64,000 bases of DNA, from the NCBI RefSeq assembly GCF_963675065.1, contig NZ_OY775906.1, positions 660,001 through 724,000 of the forward strand, given 5' to 3'. The stretch is from an uncultured Draconibacterium sp. (GTDB lineage: Bacteria; Bacteroidota; Bacteroidia; Bacteroidales; Prolixibacteraceae). This document shows, piece by piece, positions 41,760 through 51,465 of this stretch (position 1 is the first letter of the stretch; each line of letters begins with the position of its first letter). The position numbers and the translations under genes are program-made. A model generated the notes under the pieces. It did not search any database, was not told where the DNA came from, and worked only from the letters and a program-made list of their open reading frames with translations.

Positions 41760-43730
41760 TTACGCATCAATGTTTGCGTAGGTAGCGTGGTCCTCAATAA
41801 ACTTACGACGTGGCGGTACATCATCACCCATAAGCATGGAGAAAATGTGGTCAGCTTCGGCAGCATTTTCAATAGTTACCTGTTGTAGCGTACGTTGCTC
41901 AGGATTCATGGTAGTAGACCAAAGTTGCTCGGCATTCATCTCTCCCAAACCTTTGTAACGCTGCGTGTGAACAGCACTTTCATTTCCATCGGCCCACTCA
42001 TCAATCAATTGAAGACGCTGTTTGTCTGACCATGCGTAAGATTCCCTTTTCCCCTTCTTTATCAAATAAAGTGGTGGAGCAGCAATATAAAGGTGACCTC
42101 TTTTAATCAGATCATTCATATAGCGGAAAAAGAAGGTCATAATAAGTGTTGCAATGTGACTACCGTCAACGTCGGCATCGGTCATAATCACAATCTTGTG
42201 ATACCTTAATTTTTCCATGTTTAACGCTTTGGAATCTTCTTCGGTACCAATGGTAACTCCTAAAGCGGTAAAAATATTTTTAATTTCTTCGTTTTCAAAG
42301 ATTTTGTGCTGCATGGCTTTTTCCACGTTCAGGATTTTTCCACGCAGTGGAAGAATAGCTTGTGTTCTGCGGTTGCGGCCTTGTTTAGCTGTACCACCTG
42401 CCGAGTCTCCCTCGACAAGGAATACTTCACATTGAGCCGGATCTTTTTCAGAGCAGTCGCTAAGTTTCCCGGGCAAACCACCTCCCGAAAGTGCGTTTTT
42501 ACGTTGCACCATTTCGCGGGCTTTACGTGCTGCGTGACGGGCCTGAGCTGCAAGAATTACTTTTTGCACAATCTGCTTGGCTGCCTTTGGATTTTCTTCC
42601 AGGTAATTTTGCAGTGCTTCGCTGGTAGCCTGATCAACAGATAAACTAACCTCGGAGTTACCTAATTTAGTTTTTGTTTGTCCCTCAAATTGTGGTTCCT
42701 GAACCTTAACTGAAATAATTGCAGTTAATCCTTCACGGAAATCGTCACCACTGATGTCAAATTTTAGTTTTGCGAGCATTCCGCTTTGGTCGGCGTAGTT
42801 TTTCAAGGTACGTGTTAAACCTCGTCTAAAACCTGTTAAATGCGTTCCTCCTTCAATGGTGTTAATGTTATTGACGTAAGAGTGAATATTCTCTGAAAAA
42901 GATGTATTATACTGTAATGCAATTTCTACCGGAATATCATTTTTCTCGGTGGTAATGTGAACCACATCGTCAATTAGTTTTTCGCGCGTTCCGTCAAGAA
43001 AATTAACAAATTCCTTTAATCCTTCTTCCGAGAAGTAATCTTCCGTTTTAAAAGAACCATCTTCTTCAACGGTACGTTCATCAATAATCCTTAGTTTAAT
43101 TCCTGCATTCAGAAAAGCCAGCTCGCGCAAACGTGCTGCCAGAATTTCATACTTGTATTCGGTAGTTAGGAAAATGCTGTTGTCCGGCACAAAAGTTACC
43201 TTCGTTCCGGTTATGTCGGTTTCGCCAACAACCTGAACATCGCCTTGTGGCTTACCTTTGGCATATTCCTGTACATAAATTTTTCCATCGCGATGTACTT
43301 CTGCTTTTAAAAAGGATGAAAGTGCGTTAACACACGATACACCTACACCGTGCAAACCACCCGATACTTTGTACGAATCTTTATCGAATTTTCCACCGGC
43401 GTGTAGTACTGTCATTACAACTTCCAGCGCCGATCTATTTTCTTTGGTATGTTTTTCGGTGGGAATACCTCGTCCATCATCTTGTACAGTAATGGAATTA
43501 TTTTCATGAATAATAACTTCAATGTTGCTACAGTAACCGGCCAATGCTTCGTCGATCGAGTTGTCAACCACCTCGTATACCAAATGGTGTAACCCTTTTT
43601 CGTTGGTGTCGCCAATGTACATCGACGGCCTTTTTCTTACTGCTTCCAATCCTTCAAGCACCTGAATACTATCTGCTCCATAGCTTCCTTTACCTGTGTT
43701 TTGGAGTTCATTTTTTTCAATTTCGCTCAT
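41760..43730 (-). CDS. gyrB: DNA gyrase subunit B
   Basis: A 656-residue type IIA topoisomerase ATPase subunit. The GHKL ATPase begins YGADSIQVLEGLEAVRKRPS and MYIGDTNEKGLHHLVYEVVD, with GLHGVGVSCVNALS as the lid motif; the Toprim domain has VFLVEGDSAGGTAKQGRNRR, PLRGKILNVEKA and DADVDGSHI metal ligands; the C-terminus ends with RYKGLGEMNAEQLWSTT. With GyrA it introduces negative supercoils using ATP. Length and the RPSMYIGDT motif favour GyrB over ParE. A -7 element lies about 135 nt upstream. Confidence 0.96.
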   Translation of the reverse strand: MSEIEKNELQNTGKGSYGADSIQVLEGLEAVRKRPSMYIGDTNEKGLHHLVYEVVDNSIDEALAGYCSNIEVIIHENNSITVQDDGRGIPTEKHTKENRSALEVVMTVLHAGGKFDKDSYKVSGGLHGVGVSCVNALSSFLKAEVHRDGKIYVQEYAKGKPQGDVQVVGETDITGTKVTFVPDNSIFLTTEYKYEILAARLRELAFLNAGIKLRIIDERTVEEDGSFKTEDYFSEEGLKEFVNFLDGTREKLIDDVVHITTEKNDIPVEIALQYNTSFSENIHSYVNNINTIEGGTHLTGFRRGLTRTLKNYADQSGMLAKLKFDISGDDFREGLTAIISVKVQEPQFEGQTKTKLGNSEVSLSVDQATSEALQNYLEENPKAAKQIVQKVILAAQARHAARKAREMVQRKNALSGGGLPGKLSDCSEKDPAQCEVFLVEGDSAGGTAKQGRNRRTQAILPLRGKILNVEKAMQHKIFENEEIKNIFTALGVTIGTEEDSKALNMEKLRYHKIVIMTDADVDGSHIATLIMTFFFRYMNDLIKRGHLYIAAPPLYLIKKGKRESYAWSDKQRLQLIDEWADGNESAVHTQRYKGLGEMNAEQLWSTTMNPEQRTLQQVTIENAAEADHIFSMLMGDDVPPRRKFIEDHATYANIDA

Positions 43731-43863
43731 CTCTGTTTGTTATAATTAAATCCTCTAAAATAAAATAGTTTCCCCCGCAAAAAATTCTTTAAAATTCTTC
43801 GAAGAAAACTAGTTGATTTTCAAGCTTTTATCTTGTTTTGAAAATGATCTGATAATCACGTCA

Positions 43864-43871
43864 CAAATATA
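43864..43871 (-). promoter_or_regulatory. gyrB -7 promoter element
   Basis: TATATTTG on the minus strand matches TAnnTTTG exactly; the -33 region has only T-runs. The start codon is about 130 nt downstream, so the leader is long. Confidence 0.4.
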
Positions 43872-44025
43872 TAAAAAATAGGCAAAAAACAGTTGCTTTT
43901 CGTGTGTTAAAAGACCTTATTTTTCAACAAGATATTAACCTCAGAATGAGCGTGAAGAAGCTGGTTTATATTTTGCTGAAAATTGGACTGAGAAAACGGT
44001 AAAATGTATTACTGTTTTGCAATTA

Positions 44026-44052
44026 AAAAAGGGAAGCAAATGCCTCCCTTTA
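44026..44052 (-). terminator. Terminator of the TPR/barrel operon
   Basis: On the minus strand AAAGGGAGGCA-TT-TGCTTCCCTTT followed by TTT is a strong hairpin with T-tract, 24 nt beyond the barrel stop codon. Confidence 0.75.
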
Positions 44053-44076
44053 ACTGAATTGAGTTGTTTGTTTTGC

Positions 44077-45855
44077 TTAGAACGAATAGCTTATTCCGGC
44101 CAGCATATTAAAGCTTTGCACCGGGTATCCGAACCAGCGTTGATATTTTTGAAAACCAAAATTGTTAAGCTGTGCAAACACCGAAAACTTGTTGGTGATC
44201 TGGTAGTTCCCTTTTAAGTTTAGATCGAAAGCTGTTTCAAGGTTATTAGACTTGTAAGTAGCTGATTGACTTGATAGAAAGCCGGGAATTTCAATTATTA
44301 GTGCTTTTCTTTCTCCCATTAAAAAGATATCGGCCGACAAGCTGAGTTGTTCGTTTACTTTGTACCCAATATTCAAATTGGCATCCCACGTCGGGAGGTT
44401 CCATGCTTCTTCCTGCTCATCGAGTTTATAGCTGTAGTAGTTAACCGAGGCTGTTAAATCAACCTTATCTGACGAAGCATGAAATACTTCCGCATTTAAT
44501 TTTAAGCGGTCGATATTGTCGTATAAAACCTTAAAAGTATTGTCCACAATTGATGGGGCAGGATTATAGTCAGGATCAAGATATAAAGATTCACTCAGGT
44601 AGTAAAACGGTCGGTTATCGATCATGGCATATTCTGCCGAAATTTTAAAGTTGGTTTTTTTCGAGAGTTTACCATCGAAACCACCATAAAAACGAAACTT
44701 TTGGAACGAATTCATTATATCGTGTTTCGGATCGACAAATGGATTTTCATAGGCAATTTTTGAGTAATGATTGCTAATGTAATCACCATCAACTCCGGCA
44801 TAAAGATTAATCATTTCAGGAACCGGTGCCCAATTAGCACGTACATTTGGTGAAATTTTCGCTTCAGTATCTTCGTCCGAAACCATAATAAACCAGGTAT
44901 TTACGCCCAATGTAATATTTGCAGTTTCGTCGCCAACAAACCAGGCCGGTTTTGCGTGAATAATAATTTGTGAACGGTTGCCGGTTGTTGAGTCGGCCTG
45001 CGGGTAAATATCGCTGGCCTGTGTGTATAACACGCCACCTTCAAGCAGTCCAACACCAGTAATCATTGGTTGTTGCACATCCAGTACAAAGTTGGCGTAA
45101 TGCTCGCGCTGGTCGGTTTTTGTGCCGAAATAATGGTAAGTAAAATCAAATCCTATGGTTGCATCATCGTATTCGGCAGTCGGGTTTTTAAGCCCGATGT
45201 TAATGCCGCCTTTTGCAAACGACTGTTTGGTGTCGAAATAATTTATTGTCTGGCCGTCTTCAAGCAAAGGATCAGGAACGGCAGTTAACGGATAACCGTA
45301 ATAGTTAAATGCATCGTGTTTAAAATCCATATTCACTGAAAGCACATTGTCCTGAAAGAGGTATTTTACAAACAGGTCGACTTCGTTTTTCATAAACGGC
45401 GCATCCACTTTATTGCCACCTTCCAGTTCAATATCGTCAAACGATGAAAGGTGCATGGCATGAATGCCAAACAACGAATTTCTTGAATTCTGATTATTAA
45501 AGAATACCTCTCCGTAAGGGCGGAAAGTTGTTCCCAATCCGGCACGCACCAATCCATATCCGTTATCAGAAGGTTTCGATGTTTCAACAATGGCAGCTTT
45601 TAACGGATTCACCGAAAAGGTGCTAAAAACAGGCTTGCTGTTGATGTTGTAATTAAACGTTGGTTTCTGGTGCTCTGTTTCATCAATGGTTGGCATGCTG
45701 TTGAGTTTGTTGGCGTCCGACAGGGTAGGTTTGTATGCTTTTGTAACCTCAACCTCCTTCGTAAGCGTGGTGTCTTGTTGCGCCTGTGCAAAAATGGCAG
45801 TACCAAGAAGTAGTAGTGTGAAAATATATCGTGCTGTTTTGAACATGTTGTGCAT
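44077..45855 (-). CDS. Outer-membrane beta-barrel protein (TonB-dependent-receptor-like)
   Basis: A 592-residue protein with a signal peptide ending in FAQAQ. A short N-terminal region QDTTLTKEVEVTKAYKPTLSDANKLNSMP precedes about 480 residues of alternating amphipathic strands ending QSFNMLAGISYSF, with the C-terminal aromatic needed for barrel insertion. It resembles the barrel half of TonB-dependent receptors, but no plug domain is present. The ATG at 45855 is used; MFK at 45846 is an alternative. It starts 2 nt after the stop of the 1,023-residue TPR gene, so the two are translated together and probably form one outer-membrane complex. The function is unknown. Confidence 0.75.
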   Translation of the reverse strand: MHNMFKTARYIFTLLLLGTAIFAQAQQDTTLTKEVEVTKAYKPTLSDANKLNSMPTIDETEHQKPTFNYNINSKPVFSTFSVNPLKAAIVETSKPSDNGYGLVRAGLGTTFRPYGEVFFNNQNSRNSLFGIHAMHLSSFDDIELEGGNKVDAPFMKNEVDLFVKYLFQDNVLSVNMDFKHDAFNYYGYPLTAVPDPLLEDGQTINYFDTKQSFAKGGINIGLKNPTAEYDDATIGFDFTYHYFGTKTDQREHYANFVLDVQQPMITGVGLLEGGVLYTQASDIYPQADSTTGNRSQIIIHAKPAWFVGDETANITLGVNTWFIMVSDEDTEAKISPNVRANWAPVPEMINLYAGVDGDYISNHYSKIAYENPFVDPKHDIMNSFQKFRFYGGFDGKLSKKTNFKISAEYAMIDNRPFYYLSESLYLDPDYNPAPSIVDNTFKVLYDNIDRLKLNAEVFHASSDKVDLTASVNYYSYKLDEQEEAWNLPTWDANLNIGYKVNEQLSLSADIFLMGERKALIIEIPGFLSSQSATYKSNNLETAFDLNLKGNYQITNKFSVFAQLNNFGFQKYQRWFGYPVQSFNMLAGISYSF

Positions 45856-45857
45856 TT

Positions 45858-48800
45858 TTAGTTTTGTTTAATTTCCATTTGGAACGAGCTGTCCACCGCG
45901 TTTTGCTGCTGCTGTGCTTCTTTTGCTAGGATAACATCAAGACGTTGCTGTGCTTCGGCTTTTATTCCGTCGTTGTCGTTGTTGTAGTTTTCAGCAAGGC
46001 TTTTTAACGTATGTTTGGCCTGAAACTGGTCGCCACCATCTTCGTAAATACTGGCCAGCAACAAAAAGGCTTTACCAAGCCAGTAAGTGTATGGCGTTCC
46101 TTTGTCGATGAAGTCAACAATTTCTTCTTCGGCTTTTGCTTTATTGTTGTCGCGGTAATAAATTTCAGCAAGCAGGTATTTGGCTTCAGCACCCTGTTCC
46201 AGTTTGGTATCTTTTGCCACATCGCGTAACGGACTAATTGCTGAACTTAAATTTCCCAATTCGTAATTCGATTTTCCAATGGCATAATCGGTTTCCTTTT
46301 TCAGTGCTTCGTTGGCTACATCCGATTTATTTACTTTTTCGGCAGCCACAATTACCGCCTGATAATTTTGATTGATAAGCTGGCAGCGCATTTGACCGGT
46401 ATTGGCACGAAGCGAATTCCATTTTCCGGTTGATTTTTCATCAAGACGGTTAAACAGGTCAAGCGCGGTATCGTAGTCGCCCGAGTTGTAAGTAAGCTCC
46501 GAAGCACGTGCAAGCGCCTGTTCTGTAAAAATATTATCGGCTTGGTTGGCCACAAACGAGTAGTGCGAATTGGCTTCCCCGAAATTGCCTTCTTTGTATT
46601 TCATTTCTGCCAGATAAAAATGCGCATTGGTTGCGTAAGCTCCGTTTGGATATTGGTTGAGGTACTGTTGCAGCTGAACATCGGCATCGGCATTTCCTGC
46701 CATATAAACACGTTCTGCAGCTGAATAGGTTAACTGGTCCTGTTCGGACGCGCTAATACTTACATTGCCTCCCAATTGACGAACGTAAGCAAAATAAGCA
46801 TCTACATTGTTAAGTTCCACGTAGCAGTTTTTTATGCCTTGCAAAGCTGAATTGGCTTCGGGTGTACCTTTGTAGTTTTCGGCCACTTCTTTGTACTGGC
46901 GTAAGGCTTTGTTAAAGTCGCCATTGTTGTAATTTACCAAACCGAGTTGCAATAGCGCATTTCGGTAATAGTTGCTGTTCGGATGATTCTCAACAATCTC
47001 CTGATACTGGCGAACGGCTTCGAAATTGTTGCCCAATCGTTCGTTCGCGCGCCCCAGTTCATATAAAGCGTCATCGTAATAATCCGACTCCGGAAATTCG
47101 CGTAACAACAGGTTCAGATTGTTGATCTTGTCTTGCTGTTTACGCTGAAGCCCCTGGCAAAAGGCAATTTGCAACAGGGCATAATCGGCTTCCAGCATTT
47201 TTATGTTGTATGCATGTTCGTAATTGTCGATGGCCTGCGCGTAGTTTGTATTCAGGAAATAATAATCTCCAATGCGGTTGTAGGCATCGGCAATTTTTGG
47301 AGTTCGTTTGCCCTGCATTTTTTCCACATACCTTCTAAAATGTTGTTGTGCTGCTTCCTTATTACCGGTTTTCAGATAAGCATATCCCATGTTGTAGTCG
47401 GCACTCAAAGCCTCAGCGTCGTTTGCCGATGACGAACTTCGTGCGAACTGGTTGTACGAAGCGATTGAATTGTTGTAATCGCCCACACGGTACAGGGCTT
47501 CCGATTTCCAGTAAAGTGCTCGTGCTTTTATTTCTTTGCTGTAGTTTCCGTTGGCCAGTGACAGGTCAAAATTCTCGATCGCCTCGTTGTACATCAGGTT
47601 ATTAAACAACTCCAACCCACGGTAAAATGTTACACGTTGGTAGGCTTCCAAAATATCGGGTGTTTTGTTTTGTATTTTCTCAATCGACTCAATAGCGTCT
47701 TTGTAGTTTTTGGTTACCATGTACACTTCGACGAGGATTTCGTAGGCTTCAGCATTTTTTGGCGAGTTTGGATATTCAGCAATGTAGCGGTCGAAAGCTT
47801 TTATGGTTTCGTTAAACGGAGAGTACGATAGCTCGTAAGTTAGTTTGGCATAACTAAACAGCGCATCTTCTTTAATATTCGGGTTAAAGTCAAATTCAGA
47901 TGCTGCATTGTAGGCCGTTTTTGCCTTTTCCTTTTCATCGAGTTTGATAAAACAATCGGCCAGATGATAATAAGCGTTTTGTGTCATTTCATCTTCGCCG
48001 GTAGCAGCTTTTTGCAGTAATTCGGCAGCTTCGGTAAATTTATTGGTGTGGTAGTAACAAAATCCAAGGATGTAATTTTCTTCACGTGTTTTTGTTCCCG
48101 ATGTTTTAAAATATTTCTCCAGGTAAGGAATGGCATTTTCATACTGACCTAAATGAAAATACGAATCGCCAATAATTTTCGCCAATTCGGTTTGGTGCTC
48201 TTCCTGAACATCATCGATAATCGTTGTGGTGTAGTTTACTACCTCGTTGTATTTCTTTTGTTTGTAGTAAATATGGCTGACATACAGCGGAATTACCGGC
48301 GAATAAGTCGGGTCGTTGTTTAGCGCCCTAAAGCCTTCAATTGCAGCATCATAATCCTCTCTTAAATATAAAATGTGCGCACAGTAGTATGTGGCTGGTT
48401 TGCTGTATAAATTATTGGTGTTCCGGATGGCCATGAACTCACGGTAGGCTACATCGGTGTTTCCTTGTTCCAGGTTGGCAAATCCGTTTTGATATTGTAA
48501 TTCAATGCGTTCGTTTTCCGACAGGTCGCTGCGGTCTACTTTTGCAAAGGTGCGAACAGCCAGTGTATATTGCCTTTTTTCAAACTGATTTTTACCCAGG
48601 TTGAATTGCGCACTGTTCATATATGGACTATCAGGATAAGTTTCAACAAACGTGCGGATCAATTTGTCGCCCGAGCGGTAACCGGAGTGAAGTGCCGAAA
48701 CCGCTTTGAAATATTCAGCTTCAGAATACAATTCCGATTTGGGCTCAACACGTTTCTGAATTTTCTCGAATTGCCGGTAGGTAGAAATGTATTTTCCTTT

Positions 48801-48929
48801 GTTGTAGAGTTCTTTTGCGATGTCGATATCCTTTCTCACATCATCGAAATAAGCCGTTTCCTGCGCCCCGACTTGCTGAAAAGAACCAATAATGATTATA
48901 AGAGATAACAAAATTTGTATTGTTCTCAT
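45858..48929 (-). CDS. Large tetratricopeptide-repeat protein
   Basis: A 1,023-residue exported protein: signal peptide (MRTIQILLSLIIIIGSFQQVGAQ) followed by roughly 20-25 TPR units from residue 28 to about 990, for example ELYNKGKYISTYRQFEKIQK, NPNIKEDALFSYAKLTYELS, ALYELGRANERLGNNFEAVR and ALLQLGLVNYNNGDFNKALR. No catalytic domain is seen. The length makes a long superhelical scaffold in the periplasm. It shares an operon with a plug-less outer-membrane barrel (2-nt gap), so it is likely to present a partner or substrate to that barrel. Relatives are widespread and uncharacterised in Bacteroidota. Confidence 0.82.
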   Translation of the reverse strand: MRTIQILLSLIIIIGSFQQVGAQETAYFDDVRKDIDIAKELYNKGKYISTYRQFEKIQKRVEPKSELYSEAEYFKAVSALHSGYRSGDKLIRTFVETYPDSPYMNSAQFNLGKNQFEKRQYTLAVRTFAKVDRSDLSENERIELQYQNGFANLEQGNTDVAYREFMAIRNTNNLYSKPATYYCAHILYLREDYDAAIEGFRALNNDPTYSPVIPLYVSHIYYKQKKYNEVVNYTTTIIDDVQEEHQTELAKIIGDSYFHLGQYENAIPYLEKYFKTSGTKTREENYILGFCYYHTNKFTEAAELLQKAATGEDEMTQNAYYHLADCFIKLDEKEKAKTAYNAASEFDFNPNIKEDALFSYAKLTYELSYSPFNETIKAFDRYIAEYPNSPKNAEAYEILVEVYMVTKNYKDAIESIEKIQNKTPDILEAYQRVTFYRGLELFNNLMYNEAIENFDLSLANGNYSKEIKARALYWKSEALYRVGDYNNSIASYNQFARSSSSANDAEALSADYNMGYAYLKTGNKEAAQQHFRRYVEKMQGKRTPKIADAYNRIGDYYFLNTNYAQAIDNYEHAYNIKMLEADYALLQIAFCQGLQRKQQDKINNLNLLLREFPESDYYDDALYELGRANERLGNNFEAVRQYQEIVENHPNSNYYRNALLQLGLVNYNNGDFNKALRQYKEVAENYKGTPEANSALQGIKNCYVELNNVDAYFAYVRQLGGNVSISASEQDQLTYSAAERVYMAGNADADVQLQQYLNQYPNGAYATNAHFYLAEMKYKEGNFGEANSHYSFVANQADNIFTEQALARASELTYNSGDYDTALDLFNRLDEKSTGKWNSLRANTGQMRCQLINQNYQAVIVAAEKVNKSDVANEALKKETDYAIGKSNYELGNLSSAISPLRDVAKDTKLEQGAEAKYLLAEIYYRDNNKAKAEEEIVDFIDKGTPYTYWLGKAFLLLASIYEDGGDQFQAKHTLKSLAENYNNDNDGIKAEAQQRLDVILAKEAQQQQNAVDSSFQMEIKQN

Positions 48930-49135
48930 GCTTTATTCGCTTTGTTTTAAATGAATTAATTGTTCAAAACCATTAGCTGGCTAAGTTTTTACAATTGACC
49001 AACTAAAATAGCTATTCCCTATATGCTAAACTGTCGTTAATGCTTGTAATTCTTAACAAAAAACTGTTTATTTCTTTCCTTTATTATATATGTGGGTAAG
49101 AAATTTCAAACTATTTTAGTTGCAACACATTTTTT

Positions 49136-49858
49136 ATGGACAAAAAAACAGTCATAAAGTTGCTGGATGCCAGCATTTACCAATACGATAATCTGGTGCT
49201 TTCGGGCGTTGATGTTGAGGTAAAGGAAGGTGAGTTTATTTATGTGGTTGGAAAAGTAGGAACCGGAAAAACCAGCCTGATAAAAACACTGAACGCCGAA
49301 TTACCCCTGGAATTTGGATCAGGCAGTGTATTGGATTTTGACTTGGTTGGACTAAAAAAACGTAATATTCCACATTTGAGAAGACGGCTGGGTGTTGTTT
49401 TTCAGGATTTTCGATTGCTTACCGACCGGAATGTATATGCTAACCTGGCTTTTGTGTTAAAAGCTACCGGATGGAAAAACAAGCTGGAAATTGAAAATCG
49501 AGTTGATGAAGTACTTGAGCGTGTTGGAATGTTGCATAAAAAGGAAAAAATGCCGCATCAGTTAAGTGGTGGCGAGCAGCAACGTGTGGTTATTGCGCGT
49601 GCTATTTTAAATTATGCCGATATTATTTTGGCCGACGAGCCCACCGGGAACCTCGATCCCGAAACTTCAGAGGATATTTTGGACTTGTTTATCCAGTTAA
49701 ACAACGAAGGGAAAACCATTTTAATGGCTACGCACGATTATGCTGCAATAGCCAAGAAAACTGCGCGAACGTTGGTTTGTGCCAATGGCAAATTACACGA
49801 TTCGGCAAAAAATACCGATGAAATAGAGTTTGAAAATCTACTGGAGAAAAATGTGTAA
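49136..49858 (+). CDS. ftsE: FtsE-like ABC transporter ATP-binding protein
   Basis: A 240-residue cytosolic ABC ATPase: Walker A VGKVGTGKTSLIK (about 38-50), Q-loop VFQDFRLL, signature LSGGEQQRVVIARAI (about 143-157), Walker B DIILADEPTGNLD and switch His in MATHDY. The VFQDFRLLTDRNVYANLAF segment and length are typical of FtsE, which with FtsX couples ATP hydrolysis to peptidoglycan hydrolase activation at the septum. No ftsX lies beside it, as is common in Bacteroidota, so the assignment is by similarity only; a LolD/MacB-type ATPase is the alternative. Confidence 0.8.
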   Translation: MDKKTVIKLLDASIYQYDNLVLSGVDVEVKEGEFIYVVGKVGTGKTSLIKTLNAELPLEFGSGSVLDFDLVGLKKRNIPHLRRRLGVVFQDFRLLTDRNVYANLAFVLKATGWKNKLEIENRVDEVLERVGMLHKKEKMPHQLSGGEQQRVVIARAILNYADIILADEPTGNLDPETSEDILDLFIQLNNEGKTILMATHDYAAIAKKTARTLVCANGKLHDSAKNTDEIEFENLLEKNV

Positions 49859-49886
49859 TCTGTCTTTTAGTTTACCTGAGTATAAG

Positions 49887-49966
49887 ACGTCACGCTGAAC
49901 TTGATTTAGTGGCTCTTGAGATGATGATTCTTAAAAACAGATGCTGAAACGAGTTCAGCATGACGC
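49887..49966. repeat. Imperfect palindromic extragenic element
   Basis: Arms GTCACGCTGAACTTGATTTAG (49889-49909) and, inverted, ATGCTGAAACGAGTTCAGCATGAC (49941-49964) flank a 30-bp centre. The right arm is itself self-complementary (TGCTGAA..TTCAGCA). It sits between convergent ftsE and glycosyltransferase genes. It has no open frame and looks like a dispersed REP/MITE-like unit that could also act as a terminator. Confidence 0.55.
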
Positions 49967-50011
49967 TGGAGGAAATTAGCATAAACTTGTCAGGAAATAT
50001 CCATATTAGAC

Positions 50012-51115
50012 TCAGAGGAATTCGGCAAAAATAGCTTTCAAAACTTTCTCTTCATTTTCCCATGTAAGTTCTTTTGATGCCTGAACAAGGTTCGTTTTCC
50101 AGGTTTTTCGTTTAATCGAATTATTCAAGGCTTCATTAATCGAGTTGGCCAGATCTTTTGGTTCGTGCGAATTGCAGATGGATCCAATATTGTATTTTTC
50201 AACAATTGCTTTCATTTCTGGCAGGTCGCTTATCAGCACCGGAACTTCGGCCCGGATGTAATCAAACAATTTATTGGGAAGTGCGAAACGGTAATTTAGT
50301 CCCAGGTCTTCTTCAATCGATAATCCCAGATCGGCAGTTGGCGTTAGCTTTGCCAGTTCTTCAATGGAGAGCTGGCCGGGAAAACGTACTTTTTCTTGCA
50401 GTTTTTCGGTGCGAACCAATTCTTCCAGTTGCCCTTTTATATCGCCATCGCCGGCAATTACAAGCTGAGCGCCTTCAATAAAATACATGGCTTTTATAGC
50501 TTGCTCCAGCCCACGCCCAATATTTACTGCACCCTGGTAAAGAATGATTTTTGGCTGATCTTCTTTTTGGTTAGACTGAACCGTATTTTTTGAAATAGGG
50601 ATATTTCTGACTACCTGAAACGGCACGTTATATTTTTCATGGTAGACAGCTGCAATAGAATCGCAAACCGTATAACAATGTTTTAAATTTGGCAGCATTT
50701 TCTTTTCCAGCCACTCCCAAATCTGTTTTACACGCGGACGATCGATTAACTCCGGGACTTCGGTAAAATATTCGTGGCTATCGTAAACCACCGGAATTCG
50801 TTTGATTTTTGCGGCAAGATAATTGGCTGTCAGCGTATCCAAATCGTTAGCCAGCAATACATCGGCTTTTCGGAAAAGTAAAAACAGGAGTAAGCGGAAA
50901 TTGTATTCAGTATAAAAAAAGGCACCTTTTGTAAAACACAAACGCATGCGGTGAGTCAGATAGCTGCGATTAATTGGCTGACTGTTTTTTAATTTTCTAC
51001 CAACAAGTAAAACCCCGAATCCCATTTCTTCCAGCGAGGTACAAACCTTATGCACCCGGTTATCGGCAACCAGGTCGTTGGTAACAGAAACAATTATTTG
51101 TTTTTTGCGCTTCAA
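50012..51115 (-). CDS. GT4-type glycosyltransferase
   Basis: A 367-residue GT-B enzyme. QIIVSVTNDLVADNRVHKVC opens the N-terminal Rossmann domain; RKADVLLANDLDTL and VYDSHEYFTEVP are typical of glycan-assembly family 4 enzymes; the C-terminal domain has IILYQGAVNIGRGLEQAIKA, LVIAGDG and the nucleotide-sugar motif LPNKLFDYIRAEVPVLIS. The open frame continues 47 codons further upstream into an intergenic repeat, which I reject; the TTG at 51115 (LKRKKQIIV) 8-9 residues before the first strand is chosen. It is preceded by TATCTTTA, a near -7 element. Donor and acceptor unknown. Confidence 0.82.
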   Translation of the reverse strand: MKRKKQIIVSVTNDLVADNRVHKVCTSLEEMGFGVLLVGRKLKNSQPINRSYLTHRMRLCFTKGAFFYTEYNFRLLLFLLFRKADVLLANDLDTLTANYLAAKIKRIPVVYDSHEYFTEVPELIDRPRVKQIWEWLEKKMLPNLKHCYTVCDSIAAVYHEKYNVPFQVVRNIPISKNTVQSNQKEDQPKIILYQGAVNIGRGLEQAIKAMYFIEGAQLVIAGDGDIKGQLEELVRTEKLQEKVRFPGQLSIEELAKLTPTADLGLSIEEDLGLNYRFALPNKLFDYIRAEVPVLISDLPEMKAIVEKYNIGSICNSHEPKDLANSINEALNNSIKRKTWKTNLVQASKELTWENEEKVLKAIFAEFL

Positions 51116-51211
51116 GTGAATGAAATGAATTTGTTGTAAAGATAGAAAAAGTAGGAAGCGCGAAGCGCGAAGAGGGAAGATTCTTCTTGTTGGGGTCAAT
51201 CTCCTTTCGAT

Positions 51212-51258
51212 ATATTTTACCACAGAGTTACACAGAGAAGACACAGAGTCTCGCAAAG
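51212..51258. repeat. CACAGAG-type dispersed repeat, copy 1
   Basis: Begins ATATTTTACCACAGAGTTAC and continues with further CACAGAG words. The first 23 bases are identical to copy 2 at 56976-57021 and similarity continues to the end with substitutions. Confidence 0.75.
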
Positions 51259-51457
51259 AACGGAAGGACTGATGTTAAGTGGTTTAATAGGCAGTTGGCA
51301 AAATGCAATTGGCAAAAGTGGGTATAAGTTGGAGGCGTTCTTTGCATACAATTTTACAATTTATCAGTTTAGCAATTCTTCAATTTTGGTAATTATGGAT
51401 TAAATCTTTGGTCCAAATATTAATCTCGATTCTTTCCTCATTAATCATTTCACCTTT

Positions 51458-51465
51458 TATCTTTG
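51458..51465 (+). promoter_or_regulatory. murB -7 promoter element
   Basis: TATCTTTG matches TAnnTTTG exactly, 15 nt before the murB ATG at 51481. Confidence 0.55.

Larger units (their letters stand above)
43731..44076. other. Intergenic region with gyrB leader
   Basis: 346 bp, AT-rich. It contains the gyrB -7 element (43864-43871), a predicted leader of about 125 nt and, at the right end, the terminator of the outer-membrane barrel gene. Nothing else is recognisable. Confidence 0.5.

Noticed and set aside
49136..49858. FtsX partner gene next to ftsE
   Set aside because: The downstream region holds a palindromic repeat and then an opposite-strand glycosyltransferase, so no FtsX is encoded here.
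51116..51256. N-terminal extension of the GT4 glycosyltransferase
   Set aside because: The extra 47 codons translate the CACAGAG and GCGCGAAG repeats and lack family similarity; the TTG at 51115 fits the fold start.
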